In this document: piece by piece, positions 1-5,779 of the stretch
How positions within the stretch are numbered: position 1 is the first letter of the stretch
Layout of the letters: each line of letters starts with the position of its first letter
Assembly: GCA_052390035.1 (NCBI GenBank)
Contig: JBQTHI010000143.1
Coordinates: 1 to 9,099 of the forward strand
Reading direction: 5' to 3'
From: JBQTHI01 sp052390035
GTDB lineage: Bacteria > Actinomycetota > Acidimicrobiia > Spongiisociales > ZC4RG35
Length of the DNA stretch: 9,099 nucleotides
The notes under the pieces: generated by a model
What the model was told of the DNA's origin: nothing
The model's database searches: none
What the model saw: only the letters and a program-made list of their open reading frames with translations
Made by a program: the position numbers and the translations under genes

Positions 1-281
1 CGTGAACCGAAGTATTCACCCAGCTCGATCGCCCGTGAGACGACTTGGTCTGGTGGGACGACTTCGTCGACTGCACCAATGGCAAGGGCTTCCGCTGGTG
101 TGAAAGGCTTGCCTTCAAGGATGGCAACCAAAGATCGGTGGGTGCCGACCAGCCGGGTCAGCCGCTGGGTACCACCACCGCCCGGCATGATTCCAAAGAG
201 CACCTCGGGTTGGCCGATAGAGAAGTCTCCGTCGGCCATGACCCGCAGATCGCACGCCCAAGCGAACTCCGCCGCCTCCCG
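1..281 (-). pseudogene. Enoyl-CoA hydratase/isomerase (crotonase) fragment, N-terminus missing, runs off the window
   Basis: Read on the minus strand, this frame gives a clear crotonase core: AAEFAWACDLRV, then IGQPEVLFGIMPGGGGTQRL, then a PAEALAIGAVDEVV stretch. In this family the Glu of the G-G-x-E segment and the Glu of QPE are the catalytic pair that adds water across the 2-enoyl-CoA double bond, and both have counterparts here (AAEF and QPEV). The C-terminal part lies beyond position 1. About 100 N-terminal residues that should precede this core, including the CoA-binding segment, are absent: upstream of about position 281 the same frame turns into non-homologous sequence and reaches a TAG near 390 without a convincing start. 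A DUF1905-like N-terminus occupies the adjoining sequence in another frame. The family call is secure. Whether the break is a real rearrangement, a frameshift or an assembly chimera is open. Confidence 0.75.
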
Positions 282-379
282 CCCCCAAGGATCCGGATGG
301 CCTCGCCCGGCACCTGGACGTTGGCGCCGGGTCCCATCGACTCGATCACCGCCTCGAAGGTCGCCGTCTGCTCGCTCAT
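272..379 (-). pseudogene. N-terminal fragment of a DUF1905-like protein
   Basis: An ATG at 379 opens a reading of about 36 residues that begins MSEQTATFEAVIES, continues MGPGANVQVPGEAIRILGGG, and then loses any family resemblance. The pattern F-x-A-x-I-E, a Gly-rich turn, a V-x-V-P segment, then L-G-G-G-R-R resembles the start of DUF1905-domain proteins (small beta-barrel-like proteins of unknown function, often joined to a YdeI/OmpD-type C-terminal region). In intact members the next segment is a beta strand followed by a conserved Asn-Gly; here the sequence passes directly into enoyl-CoA hydratase coding sequence in a different frame. The ATG lies 23 bases after the stop of the P-loop kinase gene on the same strand, so it was probably co-transcribed. 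The assignment rests on remembered family patterns over a short stretch and is moderate at best. Confidence 0.45.
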
Positions 380-402
380 CGGCCCGACCCTACGGCAACC
401 GT

Positions 403-960
403 TCACTCCTCCCGGGCGGCAAGCGTCTCGAGGAAGCGGGCAACGTCGGCTTTGGTGCGTAGCCGGTGGACCTGGGCGTGATCCCAGACACCGTCCGCCA
501 GGGCGGCTTCGTACCGCTCCCTTACGTGGGTAGACCGGGTCCAGGTCCACACGATGATGTTCTTGTAGGGGTCGAGGCTGTAGAGGTTGGAGAGCGGCTC
601 TCTGACCGCGCCCCACAGCTCCTCCCGGGTGAGGAGCCTGCGCATTGTGCGGCGGATCACCCTCGCCATCGCCGTCCGCCGGGGAGGATCCAGCCACACG
701 AAGGTGTCGGCCTGGGGCCACACGACCTCCCTCGTCCCCCAGCTGGTGTAGTTGCCGTCGACGACCCAGCGGTCCCCGCTCGTGAACCGCTTGAGAGCGG
801 GCAAGAAGTCCTCATGTGCCCCGTCGGCCCACCCGTGCATGTGGGCCACCGAGTCCATCTCCAGGTAGGGCCATCCCAGGACCTCGGCAAGCCGCCGGGC
901 GACCGTCGTCTTACCCGATCCGCTCCCTCCAACGACAACGATCCGCTCCGCAGTCCCCAT
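403..960 (-). CDS. Small P-loop nucleotide kinase, adenylate-kinase / FlaR (topology-modulation) like
   Basis: A 185-residue cytoplasmic protein with a Walker A loop GGSGSGKTT at residues 11-19 close to the N-terminus, an acidic segment LEMDSVAHMHGW where related proteins bind the nucleoside or phosphate acceptor, a VVDGNY segment, and an Arg-rich lid-like region (RVIRRTMRRLLTREELW). This order is typical of the family often annotated as adenylate kinase or 'DNA topology modulation protein FlaR', whose members are thought to be ATP-dependent small-molecule kinases of uncertain substrate. I chose the ATG at 960 because it leaves the usual short lead to the P-loop. A GTG at 1002 overlaps the stop of the upstream reductase as GTGA and would add 14 residues, but those codons are poor in G/C at third positions, unlike the rest of the gene. 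No clear Shine-Dalgarno precedes either start. It is probably translated after the reductase on one transcript. Confidence 0.85.
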   Translation of the reverse strand: MGTAERIVVVGGSGSGKTTVARRLAEVLGWPYLEMDSVAHMHGWADGAHEDFLPALKRFTSGDRWVVDGNYTSWGTREVVWPQADTFVWLDPPRRTAMARVIRRTMRRLLTREELWGAVREPLSNLYSLDPYKNIIVWTWTRSTHVRERYEAALADGVWDHAQVHRLRTKADVARFLETLAAREE

Positions 961-998
961 TCTGTGAATGAAATCTTGCCCGAGAGGCCAGATTCCAT

Positions 999-1592
999 TC
1001 ACGGAACGAGTTGGTTGATGACGTAGGTCAGGATCGCGTTCTGGGAGCCCTCGGGGACGCGGACGTCGGCGAGGGTGATGCGGCCGGGGATTGGGGCGTC
1101 GAATAGCGGGAGTCCGCCGGTGCCGACGGCATTGGCCCCGACCTGGAGGTGAAGTTCGTCAACGAGCCCGAGTTGCAAGAGCGAGCGGACGAGCACGCCG
1201 CTGCCGAACGTCACGATGGTGCCGCCCCGCTCCTCCTTGAGCGACCTGATCCGCGCCCCGAGGTCAGCGGAGCGCACGACCTCGGTGGAGTCCGCCCACG
1301 CGCCGAGTCCGGCGGTGAGTGTGTCCGACACGACGACCTTGCGGGCGGCACCGTTGAGCCGCGAGATCTCGCGCTCGACGTCGGGCTGTGACTCGTCATC
1401 GGCGATCGGTGGCCAGTAGCCGGCGAAGTCGGTGTAGGTGTTCCGGCCCAGCAGGAGCGTGTCGGCCTCGCGCAGCAATTCGAGGTTGTGCTGGCTGAAG
1501 GTCTCGTCGAACGGCATCGCCATGAGGTCGCCGCCCGGGCCGGAAATGAATCCGTCCATCGAGATGAGATTGCTGACGATGAGTTTGCGCAT
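999..1592 (-). CDS. RibD C-terminal domain / dihydrofolate-reductase-like oxidoreductase
   Basis: A 197-residue soluble protein of the RibD-C family. It opens with the characteristic strand and loop MRKLIVSNLISMDGFISGPG, followed by LLLGRNTYTDFAGYW, then a VVVSDTL strand and a TIVTFGSGVLVRSLLQLGLVDEL segment, which is the nucleotide-binding and dimer region of DHFR-fold reductases. Relatives use NADPH to reduce pterin or pyrimidine-type substrates; this subfamily is usually annotated only as 'dihydrofolate reductase family protein' and is too divergent from folA to call a true DHFR. Length is normal and the frame is intact. The ATG at 1592 is preceded on the minus strand by GGGAGGA at a spacing of about six bases, which fixes the start. 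It heads a two-gene minus-strand unit with the P-loop kinase. Its promoter would have to lie inside the SRPBCC remnant on the opposite strand. Confidence 0.9.
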   Translation of the reverse strand: MRKLIVSNLISMDGFISGPGGDLMAMPFDETFSQHNLELLREADTLLLGRNTYTDFAGYWPPIADDESQPDVEREISRLNGAARKVVVSDTLTAGLGAWADSTEVVRSADLGARIRSLKEERGGTIVTFGSGVLVRSLLQLGLVDELHLQVGANAVGTGGLPLFDAPIPGRITLADVRVPEGSQNAILTYVINQLVP

Positions 1593-1607
1593 TCGGGTCC
1601 TCCCGGC

Positions 1608-1807
1608 CCGACTCTAGAGCCCAAACCTACGGCACCCTCCTCCGTTTGCATCACCACGATCTGCCCAGCATCGACACGGCCGGCTCGCACTCACGCGGCT
1701 GGGGCCACTACCTCGACCGGCTCGCCAAGATCGCCTCAGGTGTCCATCTCGGCCCTGACCCCTGGATCACCGACCCAGAACTTTTCAGAACCGAACTCCG
1801 GCCATGA
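1608..1807 (+). pseudogene. C-terminal remnant of an SRPBCC / AHSA1-like protein
   Basis: In the frame that ends at TGA 1805-1807 the plus strand reads TYGTLLRLHHHDLP, then a short linker, then GSHSRGWGHYLDRLAKIASG and GPDPWITDPELF. The strand-turn T-x-L-x-L-x-H, the GW-x-H-Y-L-x-R-L helix and the terminal GPDPW are the C-terminal signature of START-fold SRPBCC (Aha1-like) proteins common in Actinobacteria. Only about 60 residues are present; the first ~90, including the strands that form the ligand cavity, are missing, and upstream lies the 5' end of the reductase gene on the opposite strand. No start codon or ribosome site is visible, so this is best read as a truncated pseudogene. It ends 25 bases before the SnoaL-like gene, suggesting the two once formed an SRPBCC-SnoaL operon. 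It is a different protein from the intact copies at 2646 and 5780. Confidence 0.7.
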
Positions 1808-1832
1808 ATCCTGCACCCGAAGGAGAATGCAG

Positions 1833-2186
1833 ATGACAACCAGAGACACCATCGAGGGATACTTCGAATGCCTCTCCAAAGGCAACGGATGGCAAGCCTT
1901 CCTCTCCGAGGAGATGCTGTTCACCAGCCACACCAGCCCCATCAAGCAGGTCGCTGGCAAAGCCGCCTACCTCGAGTCGACCATGAGGTTCTACTCGACG
2001 ATCGCCAGTTGCGAGGTACGAGAGCTGATGGTCAATGAGGACAGGGCCTGTGCCCTAACCCGATACGAATTGATGTCTCCGAGCGGCGGGACGTTCCACA
2101 GCGACGTCGCCGAGCTGTTCACCGTCAAGAACGACAAGATCGACTCGTTTGACATCTACTTCGACACCGCACCCTTCCCGGCATAG
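1833..2186 (+). CDS. SnoaL-like / NTF2-fold protein
   Basis: A 117-residue protein beginning MTTRDTIEGYFECLSKGNGW, with alternating strands (EEMLFTSHTSP, CEVRELMVNEDRACALTRYE, FHSDVAELFTVKNDKIDSFDIYFDTAPF) that fit the cone-shaped alpha+beta fold of SnoaL-like and NTF2-like proteins. Members bind or transform small hydrophobic molecules (polyketide cyclases, isomerases) or serve as ligand-binding domains; the closing I-x-S-F-D-I-Y-F-D strand is a common ending. The start at 1833 is chosen over the ATG at 1827 because AGGAG at 1821-1825 is then spaced seven bases away. The gene follows the SRPBCC remnant directly. No separate promoter is obvious, and the truncation upstream may have removed the original one, so the gene may be poorly expressed or depend on read-through. 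Substrate unknown. Confidence 0.8.
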   Translation: MTTRDTIEGYFECLSKGNGWQAFLSEEMLFTSHTSPIKQVAGKAAYLESTMRFYSTIASCEVRELMVNEDRACALTRYELMSPSGGTFHSDVAELFTVKNDKIDSFDIYFDTAPFPA

Positions 2187-2271
2187 CAGCAGGCGTCAAC
2201 CCACAGGATTTGCCCCCCTCGAGGCGAGCGCGGCAACGGCCCAGTCGCGGGTCGAACAGCCAACTGGCAGC

Positions 2272-2310
2272 TTGACAAGTCATTCATACAACCGTATGGT
2301 TGTATGAATG
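2272..2310 (+). promoter_or_regulatory. Promoter and palindromic operator of the ArsR operon, leaderless start
   Basis: TTGACA at 2272-2277 and TATGGT at 2295-2300 are separated by 17 bases, an excellent sigma-70 type arrangement. The -10 lies inside a perfect inverted repeat at 2281-2310: arm CATTCATACAACC, centre GTAT, arm GGTTGTATGAATG. Bound dimer would cover the -10 and start site and block transcription. The expected start of transcription is at about 2307, at the ATG (2308), and no Shine-Dalgarno precedes that ATG, so the transcript is probably leaderless, as is common in Actinobacteria. A T-A-C-A-A-C-C / G-G-T-T-G-T-A dyad is a known operator style for ArsR-type regulators of SRPBCC genes, so autoregulation is the natural inference. 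Confidence 0.8.
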
Positions 2311-2649
2311 CAGATCGCCCCACCCGACTTCGACCGCATGTTCGGCGCCCTGGCGGATCACACCCGCCGCGACATCGTGCGCCGCGCAATCGATTCCGAG
2401 GAGGGCGTCGCCGAGTTGGCCAGCCACTACCCGATGAGTTTCGCGGCGGTGCAGAAGCACGTCGCCATCCTTGAGCGGGCGGGTCTCGTCACCAAACAGC
2501 GCATTGGGCGACGCAAGGTGGTCCGCACCAATGTCGAGCGGCTTCGCGTGGCGCGCCGGCTGCTCGACCAGTATGAGGAGCTGTGGCGTGGCCGGATCGA
2601 CCGCATGACCCACCTAGTCAACGAGTACACAAGGGAGACAGACCGATGA
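2308..2649 (+). CDS. ArsR-family winged-helix transcriptional regulator
   Basis: A 113-residue DNA-binding protein with the ArsR-type winged helix: an opening helix FDRMFGALADHTRRDIVRRA (residues 8-27), EEGVAELASHYP, recognition helix MSFAAVQKHVAILERAGLV (43-61), then the wing KQRIGRRKVVRTN. The helix-turn sequence 'ALADHTRRDIV' and 'QKHVAILERAGLV' are hallmarks of the subgroup that pairs with AHSA1/SRPBCC genes. The metal-binding ELCVCDL motif of arsenic or cadmium sensors is absent, so it probably responds to an organic ligand or a partner protein rather than a metal. The ATG at 2308 is the last three bases of the operator palindrome and coincides with the predicted transcription start. Its stop overlaps the next start by ATGA, so translation of the SRPBCC gene is coupled to it. 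It most likely represses its own operon. Confidence 0.92.
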   Translation: MQIAPPDFDRMFGALADHTRRDIVRRAIDSEEGVAELASHYPMSFAAVQKHVAILERAGLVTKQRIGRRKVVRTNVERLRVARRLLDQYEELWRGRIDRMTHLVNEYTRETDR

Positions 2650-3161
2650 CCGTGACCGCCGTTCGCAAGGATCCACAAGCCCTGAGCCTGATCCTCGATG
2701 CCGAGTTCGACGCCTCACCCGAGCGGGTGTGGCAGTTGTGGTCGGACCCGCGCCAACTTGAGCGCTGGTGGGGCCCGCCGACCTACCCCGCCACCTTCAC
2801 TAAGCACGAACTGAAGCCCGGCGGCCGCGTCGAGTACCACATGACCGGACCCGAGGGCGACCAGCCGCACGCGTACTGGGATGTCCAGGAGGTTGATCCC
2901 CCACATTCCCTCGCCGTCCGCGACGGCTTCGCCAACGAGGACGGCTCCCCGAACACGGAGATGCCGACCAACGAGTTCCGCGTCACGATCGAGGAGGTCG
3001 GCGCGGGCCGGACCCGGATGTCGATCGTGAGCATCTTCTCGAGCACCGAGGCCATGGAGCAACTACTGGCCATGGGTATGGCGGAGGGCCTGACACAGGC
3101 CGTCGGCCAGATCGACGCGATCCTCGCCGAGGAAGCCGCCAGTCGGCCGTCGCGGAGCTGA
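2646..3161 (+). CDS. SRPBCC (AHSA1 / START-fold) protein paired with the ArsR regulator
   Basis: A 171-residue START-fold protein. Family signatures appear in order: the opening strand FDASPERVWQLWSDPRQLERWWGPP, the GGRVEYHMTGPEG turn, an ERV/FRVTIEEVGAGRTRMSIVSIF strand pair, and a C-terminal helix (MEQLLAMGMAEGLTQAVGQIDAIL) that closes the hydrophobic cavity. Members bind hydrophobic or amphipathic small molecules; those next to ArsR genes are often annotated as Hsp90-activator AHSA1-like, a name reflecting fold rather than proven chaperone work. The start at 2646 overlaps the ArsR stop (ATGA) and has GGGAG upstream. It sits in the tightly packed operon directed by the operator at 2281-2310. 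A role as ligand carrier or sensor for the co-encoded enzymes is an inference from context. Complete and intact. Confidence 0.9.
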   Translation: MTVTAVRKDPQALSLILDAEFDASPERVWQLWSDPRQLERWWGPPTYPATFTKHELKPGGRVEYHMTGPEGDQPHAYWDVQEVDPPHSLAVRDGFANEDGSPNTEMPTNEFRVTIEEVGAGRTRMSIVSIFSSTEAMEQLLAMGMAEGLTQAVGQIDAILAEEAASRPSRS

Positions 3162-3164
3162 CCG

Positions 3165-3562
3165 ATGGCCGACGTAAAGCTGCAGATCGAAGGGCTGATC
3201 CGGCGTTGGGCGGATGCGGTCCACGTCGGCGACCTCGATACAGTCGTCCAGGACCACGCGGATGACATCGTCATATTCGACGTGCCACCACCGGACGAGG
3301 GCGTCCGAGGGCTTGCCGCCTACCGGGACCTGTGGCCGCCGTTCTTCGAGTGGCACGGCAGGGCGCCACGTTCGAGATCACCGAACTCGATGTGACAGCC
3401 GGAAACGACGTCGCCTTCGTCTGGGCGTTGCTCCGATGCCGCACGCCCGACGAGCTCGCAAGCAATCCGGCCAACCGGTTGCGGCTCACCATCGGCCTCC
3501 GCAAACAAGAAGGCCGGTGGCGCGTCACGCACGAGCACCACTCATTCCCAGATCGCAACTGA
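3165..3562 (+). pseudogene. SnoaL-like / NTF2-fold protein with a single-base frameshift
   Basis: The first frame from ATG 3165 gives MADVKLQIEGLIRRWADAVH followed by DADDIV-type strand HADDIVIFDVPPPDEGVRG and AYRDLWPPFFEW, a typical start of a small NTF2-fold (SnoaL/DUF4440-like) protein. Homology then moves to the next frame: GATFEITELDVTAGNDVAFV, then RLTIGLRKQEGRWRVTHEHH and SFPD, which is the usual ending. The joint is at about 3353-3365, where adding one base (for example a second C in CACGGCAGGG) restores a continuous protein of about 132 residues, the normal family length. Without it the product stops near 3395 with half a fold. It begins three bases after the SRPBCC stop, within the operon. 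I see no slippery heptamer, so programmed frameshifting is unlikely: a genuine mutation or a sequencing error. The family role is small-molecule binding or isomerisation; substrate unknown. Confidence 0.8.
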
Positions 3563-3580
3563 CATCAAAGGAGAAACACG

Positions 3581-4462
3581 ATGACCTTGACCAAGCAAAC
3601 CACCCGCACCCTTGCGGCACCGGGCGCAACACTGACCTACGACGTCCGCCCCGGCGGCCCGTCGGACGCCACTCCCCTGTTCCTGATCGGCTCGCCGATG
3701 GGCGCTGCCGGCTTCGGCAGCCTGTCAGGCCACTTCGCCGACCGCACTGTCGTGACTTACGACCCGCGCGGTACGGAGCGCAGCGAGCTGACCGAACCGA
3801 TGACCCCGCCAACGCCCGATGAGCACGCAGACGACCTGCATCGGATCATCCAGGAGCTCGGAGGCGGGCCGGTCGACCTGTTCGCGAGCAGCGGAGGGGC
3901 GGTGAACGCGCTAGCGCTCGTGGCCAGACATCCGAAGGACGTACGAACGCTCGTCGCGCACGAGCCCCCGCTCCCTGCGGTTCTGCCTGACCGCGATGCC
4001 GCCATCGCGGCGTCCCGCGCCATCCACGAGACGTACATGCAAAGCGGCTGGGGTTCCGGCATGGCGCACTTCATCGCCGTCGTCAGCCACCAGGGCGAGT
4101 TCCCAGACGACTTCGCGCAGCGGCCCGCACCGGACCCTGTGATGTATGGCATGCCGGCCGACGACGACGGCTCCCGAACCGATCCGCTCCTGGGACTGGC
4201 CCTCGTCGGTTCGATCGGGTACGAGCCAGACTTCGATGCACTGCGCGCTGCATCCACGCGGATCATCATGGCCGCCGGCAACGAGGAGGGCACGATGGCC
4301 AACCGCGGCGCCTACGGCTTCGCCGAGCGTCTCGGCACGACGGTGGTGGTCTTCCCGAGTGGGCACGGCGGCTTTCTCGGCGGCGAGTACGGTCAGATGG
4401 GCGAGCCGGCCGCGTTTGCCGCCAAGCTCCGGGACGTGCTGGAAAGGAGAACCGATGTCTGA
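3581..4462 (+). CDS. Alpha/beta hydrolase
   Basis: A 293-residue cytoplasmic alpha/beta-hydrolase-fold protein. Visible landmarks: a TPLFLIGSPMGAAGF oxyanion-hole region (33-45, where other members carry HG), VVTYDPRGTERS (57-68), the nucleophile elbow LFASSGGAVNAL with Ser104 as the likely nucleophile, a RTLVAHEPPLPA strand, and FPSGHGGFL with His262 as the likely catalytic base. The elbow reads A-S-S-G-G rather than strict G-x-S-x-G, which is common in this subgroup. Such proteins hydrolyse esters, lactones, epoxides or C-C bonds; the specific substrate cannot be read from sequence. AAAGGAG lies just before ATG 3581. The gene is in the ArsR operon and its end overlaps the next start by eight bases. 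A second, only distantly similar hydrolase lies at 6321-7112. Intact and of normal length. Confidence 0.88.
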   Translation: MTLTKQTTRTLAAPGATLTYDVRPGGPSDATPLFLIGSPMGAAGFGSLSGHFADRTVVTYDPRGTERSELTEPMTPPTPDEHADDLHRIIQELGGGPVDLFASSGGAVNALALVARHPKDVRTLVAHEPPLPAVLPDRDAAIAASRAIHETYMQSGWGSGMAHFIAVVSHQGEFPDDFAQRPAPDPVMYGMPADDDGSRTDPLLGLALVGSIGYEPDFDALRAASTRIIMAAGNEEGTMANRGAYGFAERLGTTVVVFPSGHGGFLGGEYGQMGEPAAFAAKLRDVLERRTDV

Positions 4463-5048
4463 ACTGATAGTGGACTTCATCACCTCACTAGACGGCTACG
4501 CATCAGCCGAAGGCTGGCCGGGGTGGTGGGGGCTCGAGGGCCCCGAGTATCTCGCCTGGCTGGGCGAGCGACCAGATCGAGACAACACGCAGCTTATGGG
4601 AGCAAATACGTACCGGCTGATGTACGGATTCGCCAGCCAATCCGAGGCGTTGGATGCCGAGGAAGCCGACGCCATGTCTGAACTCACCAGCCTGCCCAAG
4701 GTCGTGTTCTCCTCGACGCTGAAGGACCCGCTGCCGTGGGCCAACACCCGGCTGGTCAACGGGGATGCAGTCGAGACCGTCCGCGCAATGAAGCGGGATG
4801 GCACCAGCATGAGCACCATCGGAAGCCTCACCTTGTGCCGATCCCTCCTCATGGCGGGCGTGGTTGACCGTTTCCGCGTCGGGGTCTTCCCGGTGATCAC
4901 CGGAAGCACCGGTAGCGAGCGGATCTACGACGGCTACCCAGATGTCGCCCTCGACATGATCGACAGCCGGACCTTCGACGGCCGAATCCAATTGCTCGAG
5001 TATGTCCCCGCAGTTCTCGACGGCCCGCCCAGCACCCAACCCTCCTGA
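4455..5048 (+). CDS. RibD C-terminal domain / dihydrofolate-reductase-like oxidoreductase
   Basis: A 197-residue RibD-C family reductase: MSELIVDFITSLDGYASAEG, TQLMGANTYRLMYGFA, LPKVVFSSTL, then STIGSLTLCRSLLMAGVVDRFRV and GVFPVITGSTGSERIYDG. This is the NADPH-binding DHFR fold. The 'SLDGY' opening and 'G-x-x-TL-x-R-x-L-x-x-x-G-V-V-D' helix are shared with the other two copies in the window, but the proteins differ in length of loops and are not recent duplicates. AAAGGAGA at 4444-4450 precedes the ATG by about five bases; the gene begins eight bases inside the hydrolase gene, which implies coupled translation and a shared job. It is the last gene of the ArsR operon. A reductase next to a hydrolase and a START-fold protein suggests stepwise modification of one small molecule, an inference only. 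Confidence 0.9.
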   Translation: MSELIVDFITSLDGYASAEGWPGWWGLEGPEYLAWLGERPDRDNTQLMGANTYRLMYGFASQSEALDAEEADAMSELTSLPKVVFSSTLKDPLPWANTRLVNGDAVETVRAMKRDGTSMSTIGSLTLCRSLLMAGVVDRFRVGVFPVITGSTGSERIYDGYPDVALDMIDSRTFDGRIQLLEYVPAVLDGPPSTQPS

Positions 5049-5077
5049 CCGGTCAGGTAACACGGACGCCGTTTTTT
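5044..5077 (+). terminator. Probable intrinsic terminator at the end of the ArsR operon
   Basis: A perfect 14-base palindrome CCTGACCGGTCAGG (5044-5057) contains the stop codon of the reductase gene. It is followed by a short hairpin ACGG-ACG-CCGT (5062-5072) running into a T6 tract (5072-5077). A four-pair stem is weak, but the T tract directly after it and the absence of further coding on this strand for 100 bases support a Rho-independent terminator. Confidence 0.5.
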
Positions 5078-5181
5078 GCAATGCGGCTCTGCGTCATCCT
5101 CAGACCAGCAACGCCCCCGATCTACCGAGTCGTCACCTGTAGGGTTTCCCGCTGGAAGGAGCTCTGATCGTTCACACCGCA

Positions 5182-5748
5182 GTGCAACCAAAGCCCCCAA
5201 GAACCAGCCGGGTGGCCGCCGTGGCCGCCGTCGCTGCCCTCGTTGTGGTTGCCATCGGCTTCCTGGCACTACGGGCGATCCGCGGACACCTACCGACGGA
5301 TGTCGAGTTGGCCCAGCAGGTCGAGCGCCTCGAGACCACGCTCCTGCCCGTCGTCGAAGGCCTGCAGGTGGAGTACTTCATCGACGAGCCCGGGTGCGCC
5401 AACCTCACCTATCCGCGCGGCGACTTCGTCGACGGGTCGCCGGACAGCTGCGGTGGCTCCACGAGCCACCCGGTCCTGTTCGACGACATTGCCCGCGCCG
5501 ATCACGAGCGGATCAAGGCGGCGCTGGAGGCGTCTCAAACTCCCATCGAGCGGGTCGGTGGGAGATTCTTCAGTGATGGCCGCACCAGAAGCATCTGGTT
5601 CATGTCCAACTACGGCGCGCCCTTCGCCACGTCATGGTCACTTGAATACGACCCGGAGGGCACACGCTCGGCCGGAACTTTTGGAATGGTCACACTCACG
5701 CCCATAGAGGGAGAGTACGATTGGTGGTTCGCGTGCTGCGCCGACTGA
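5182..5748 (+). CDS. Membrane-anchored protein of unknown function
   Basis: I do not recognise this 188-residue protein. After a basic N-terminus (Lys4, Arg7, Arg10) there is one hydrophobic segment at about 11-30 (VAAVAAVAALVVVAIGFLAL), followed by RAIRGH and a soluble remainder, so it is probably an N-terminally anchored or secreted protein with the bulk outside the membrane. The outer part begins with a short charged helix (VELAQQVERLETTLLPVVEGL), then a beta-rich region with WFMSNYGAPF and SAGTFGMVTLTPIEGEYDWW. Cysteines are Cys72, Cys90 and a Cys185-Cys186 pair near the end, consistent with disulphides outside the cell. The first canonical start is GTG 5182, but the strong AAGGAG (5156-5161) sits 20 bases away and instead ideally spaced for an in-frame ATC at 5167. 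It is followed 31 bases later by an SRPBCC gene on the same strand. Confidence 0.75.
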   Translation: MQPKPPRTSRVAAVAAVAALVVVAIGFLALRAIRGHLPTDVELAQQVERLETTLLPVVEGLQVEYFIDEPGCANLTYPRGDFVDGSPDSCGGSTSHPVLFDDIARADHERIKAALEASQTPIERVGGRFFSDGRTRSIWFMSNYGAPFATSWSLEYDPEGTRSAGTFGMVTLTPIEGEYDWWFACCAD

Positions 5749-5779
5749 CGGCACGAGCGGTCTGTGGAGGTGGCATCTT

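Noticed and set aside
158..721. Long minus-strand open frame across the kinase and the fragment at 379
   Set aside because: Its upstream part is the antisense-frame shadow of the P-loop kinase; only the ~36 residues from 379 look like protein.
961..1002. GTG start at 1002 for the P-loop kinase, overlapping the reductase stop as GTGA
   Set aside because: The extra 14 codons have low third-position G/C and would push the P-loop unusually far from the N-terminus; kept as an alternative.
1609..1619. CGACTCTAGAG, matching part of a common cloning polylinker, at the edge of the SRPBCC remnant
   Set aside because: Only 11 bases match and the flanking bases differ on both sides; the surrounding sequence is natural coding and leader sequence. 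Probably chance, though it sits at a suspected joint.
1488..1826. N-terminal extension of the SnoaL-like gene
   Set aside because: The extension runs through the reductase 5' end and the SRPBCC remnant in the wrong frame; AGGAG at 1821-1825 fixes the start at 1833.
3345..3370. Programmed ribosomal frameshift in the SnoaL-like gene
   Set aside because: No X-XXY-YYZ slippery heptamer or run of identical bases at the joint and no evident downstream structure; a one-base loss explains it.
4146..4454. Open frame upstream of and joined to the reductase at 4455
   Set aside because: It lies out of frame inside the alpha/beta hydrolase, has Ser/Arg-rich shadow composition, and the ribosome site marks 4455 as the start.
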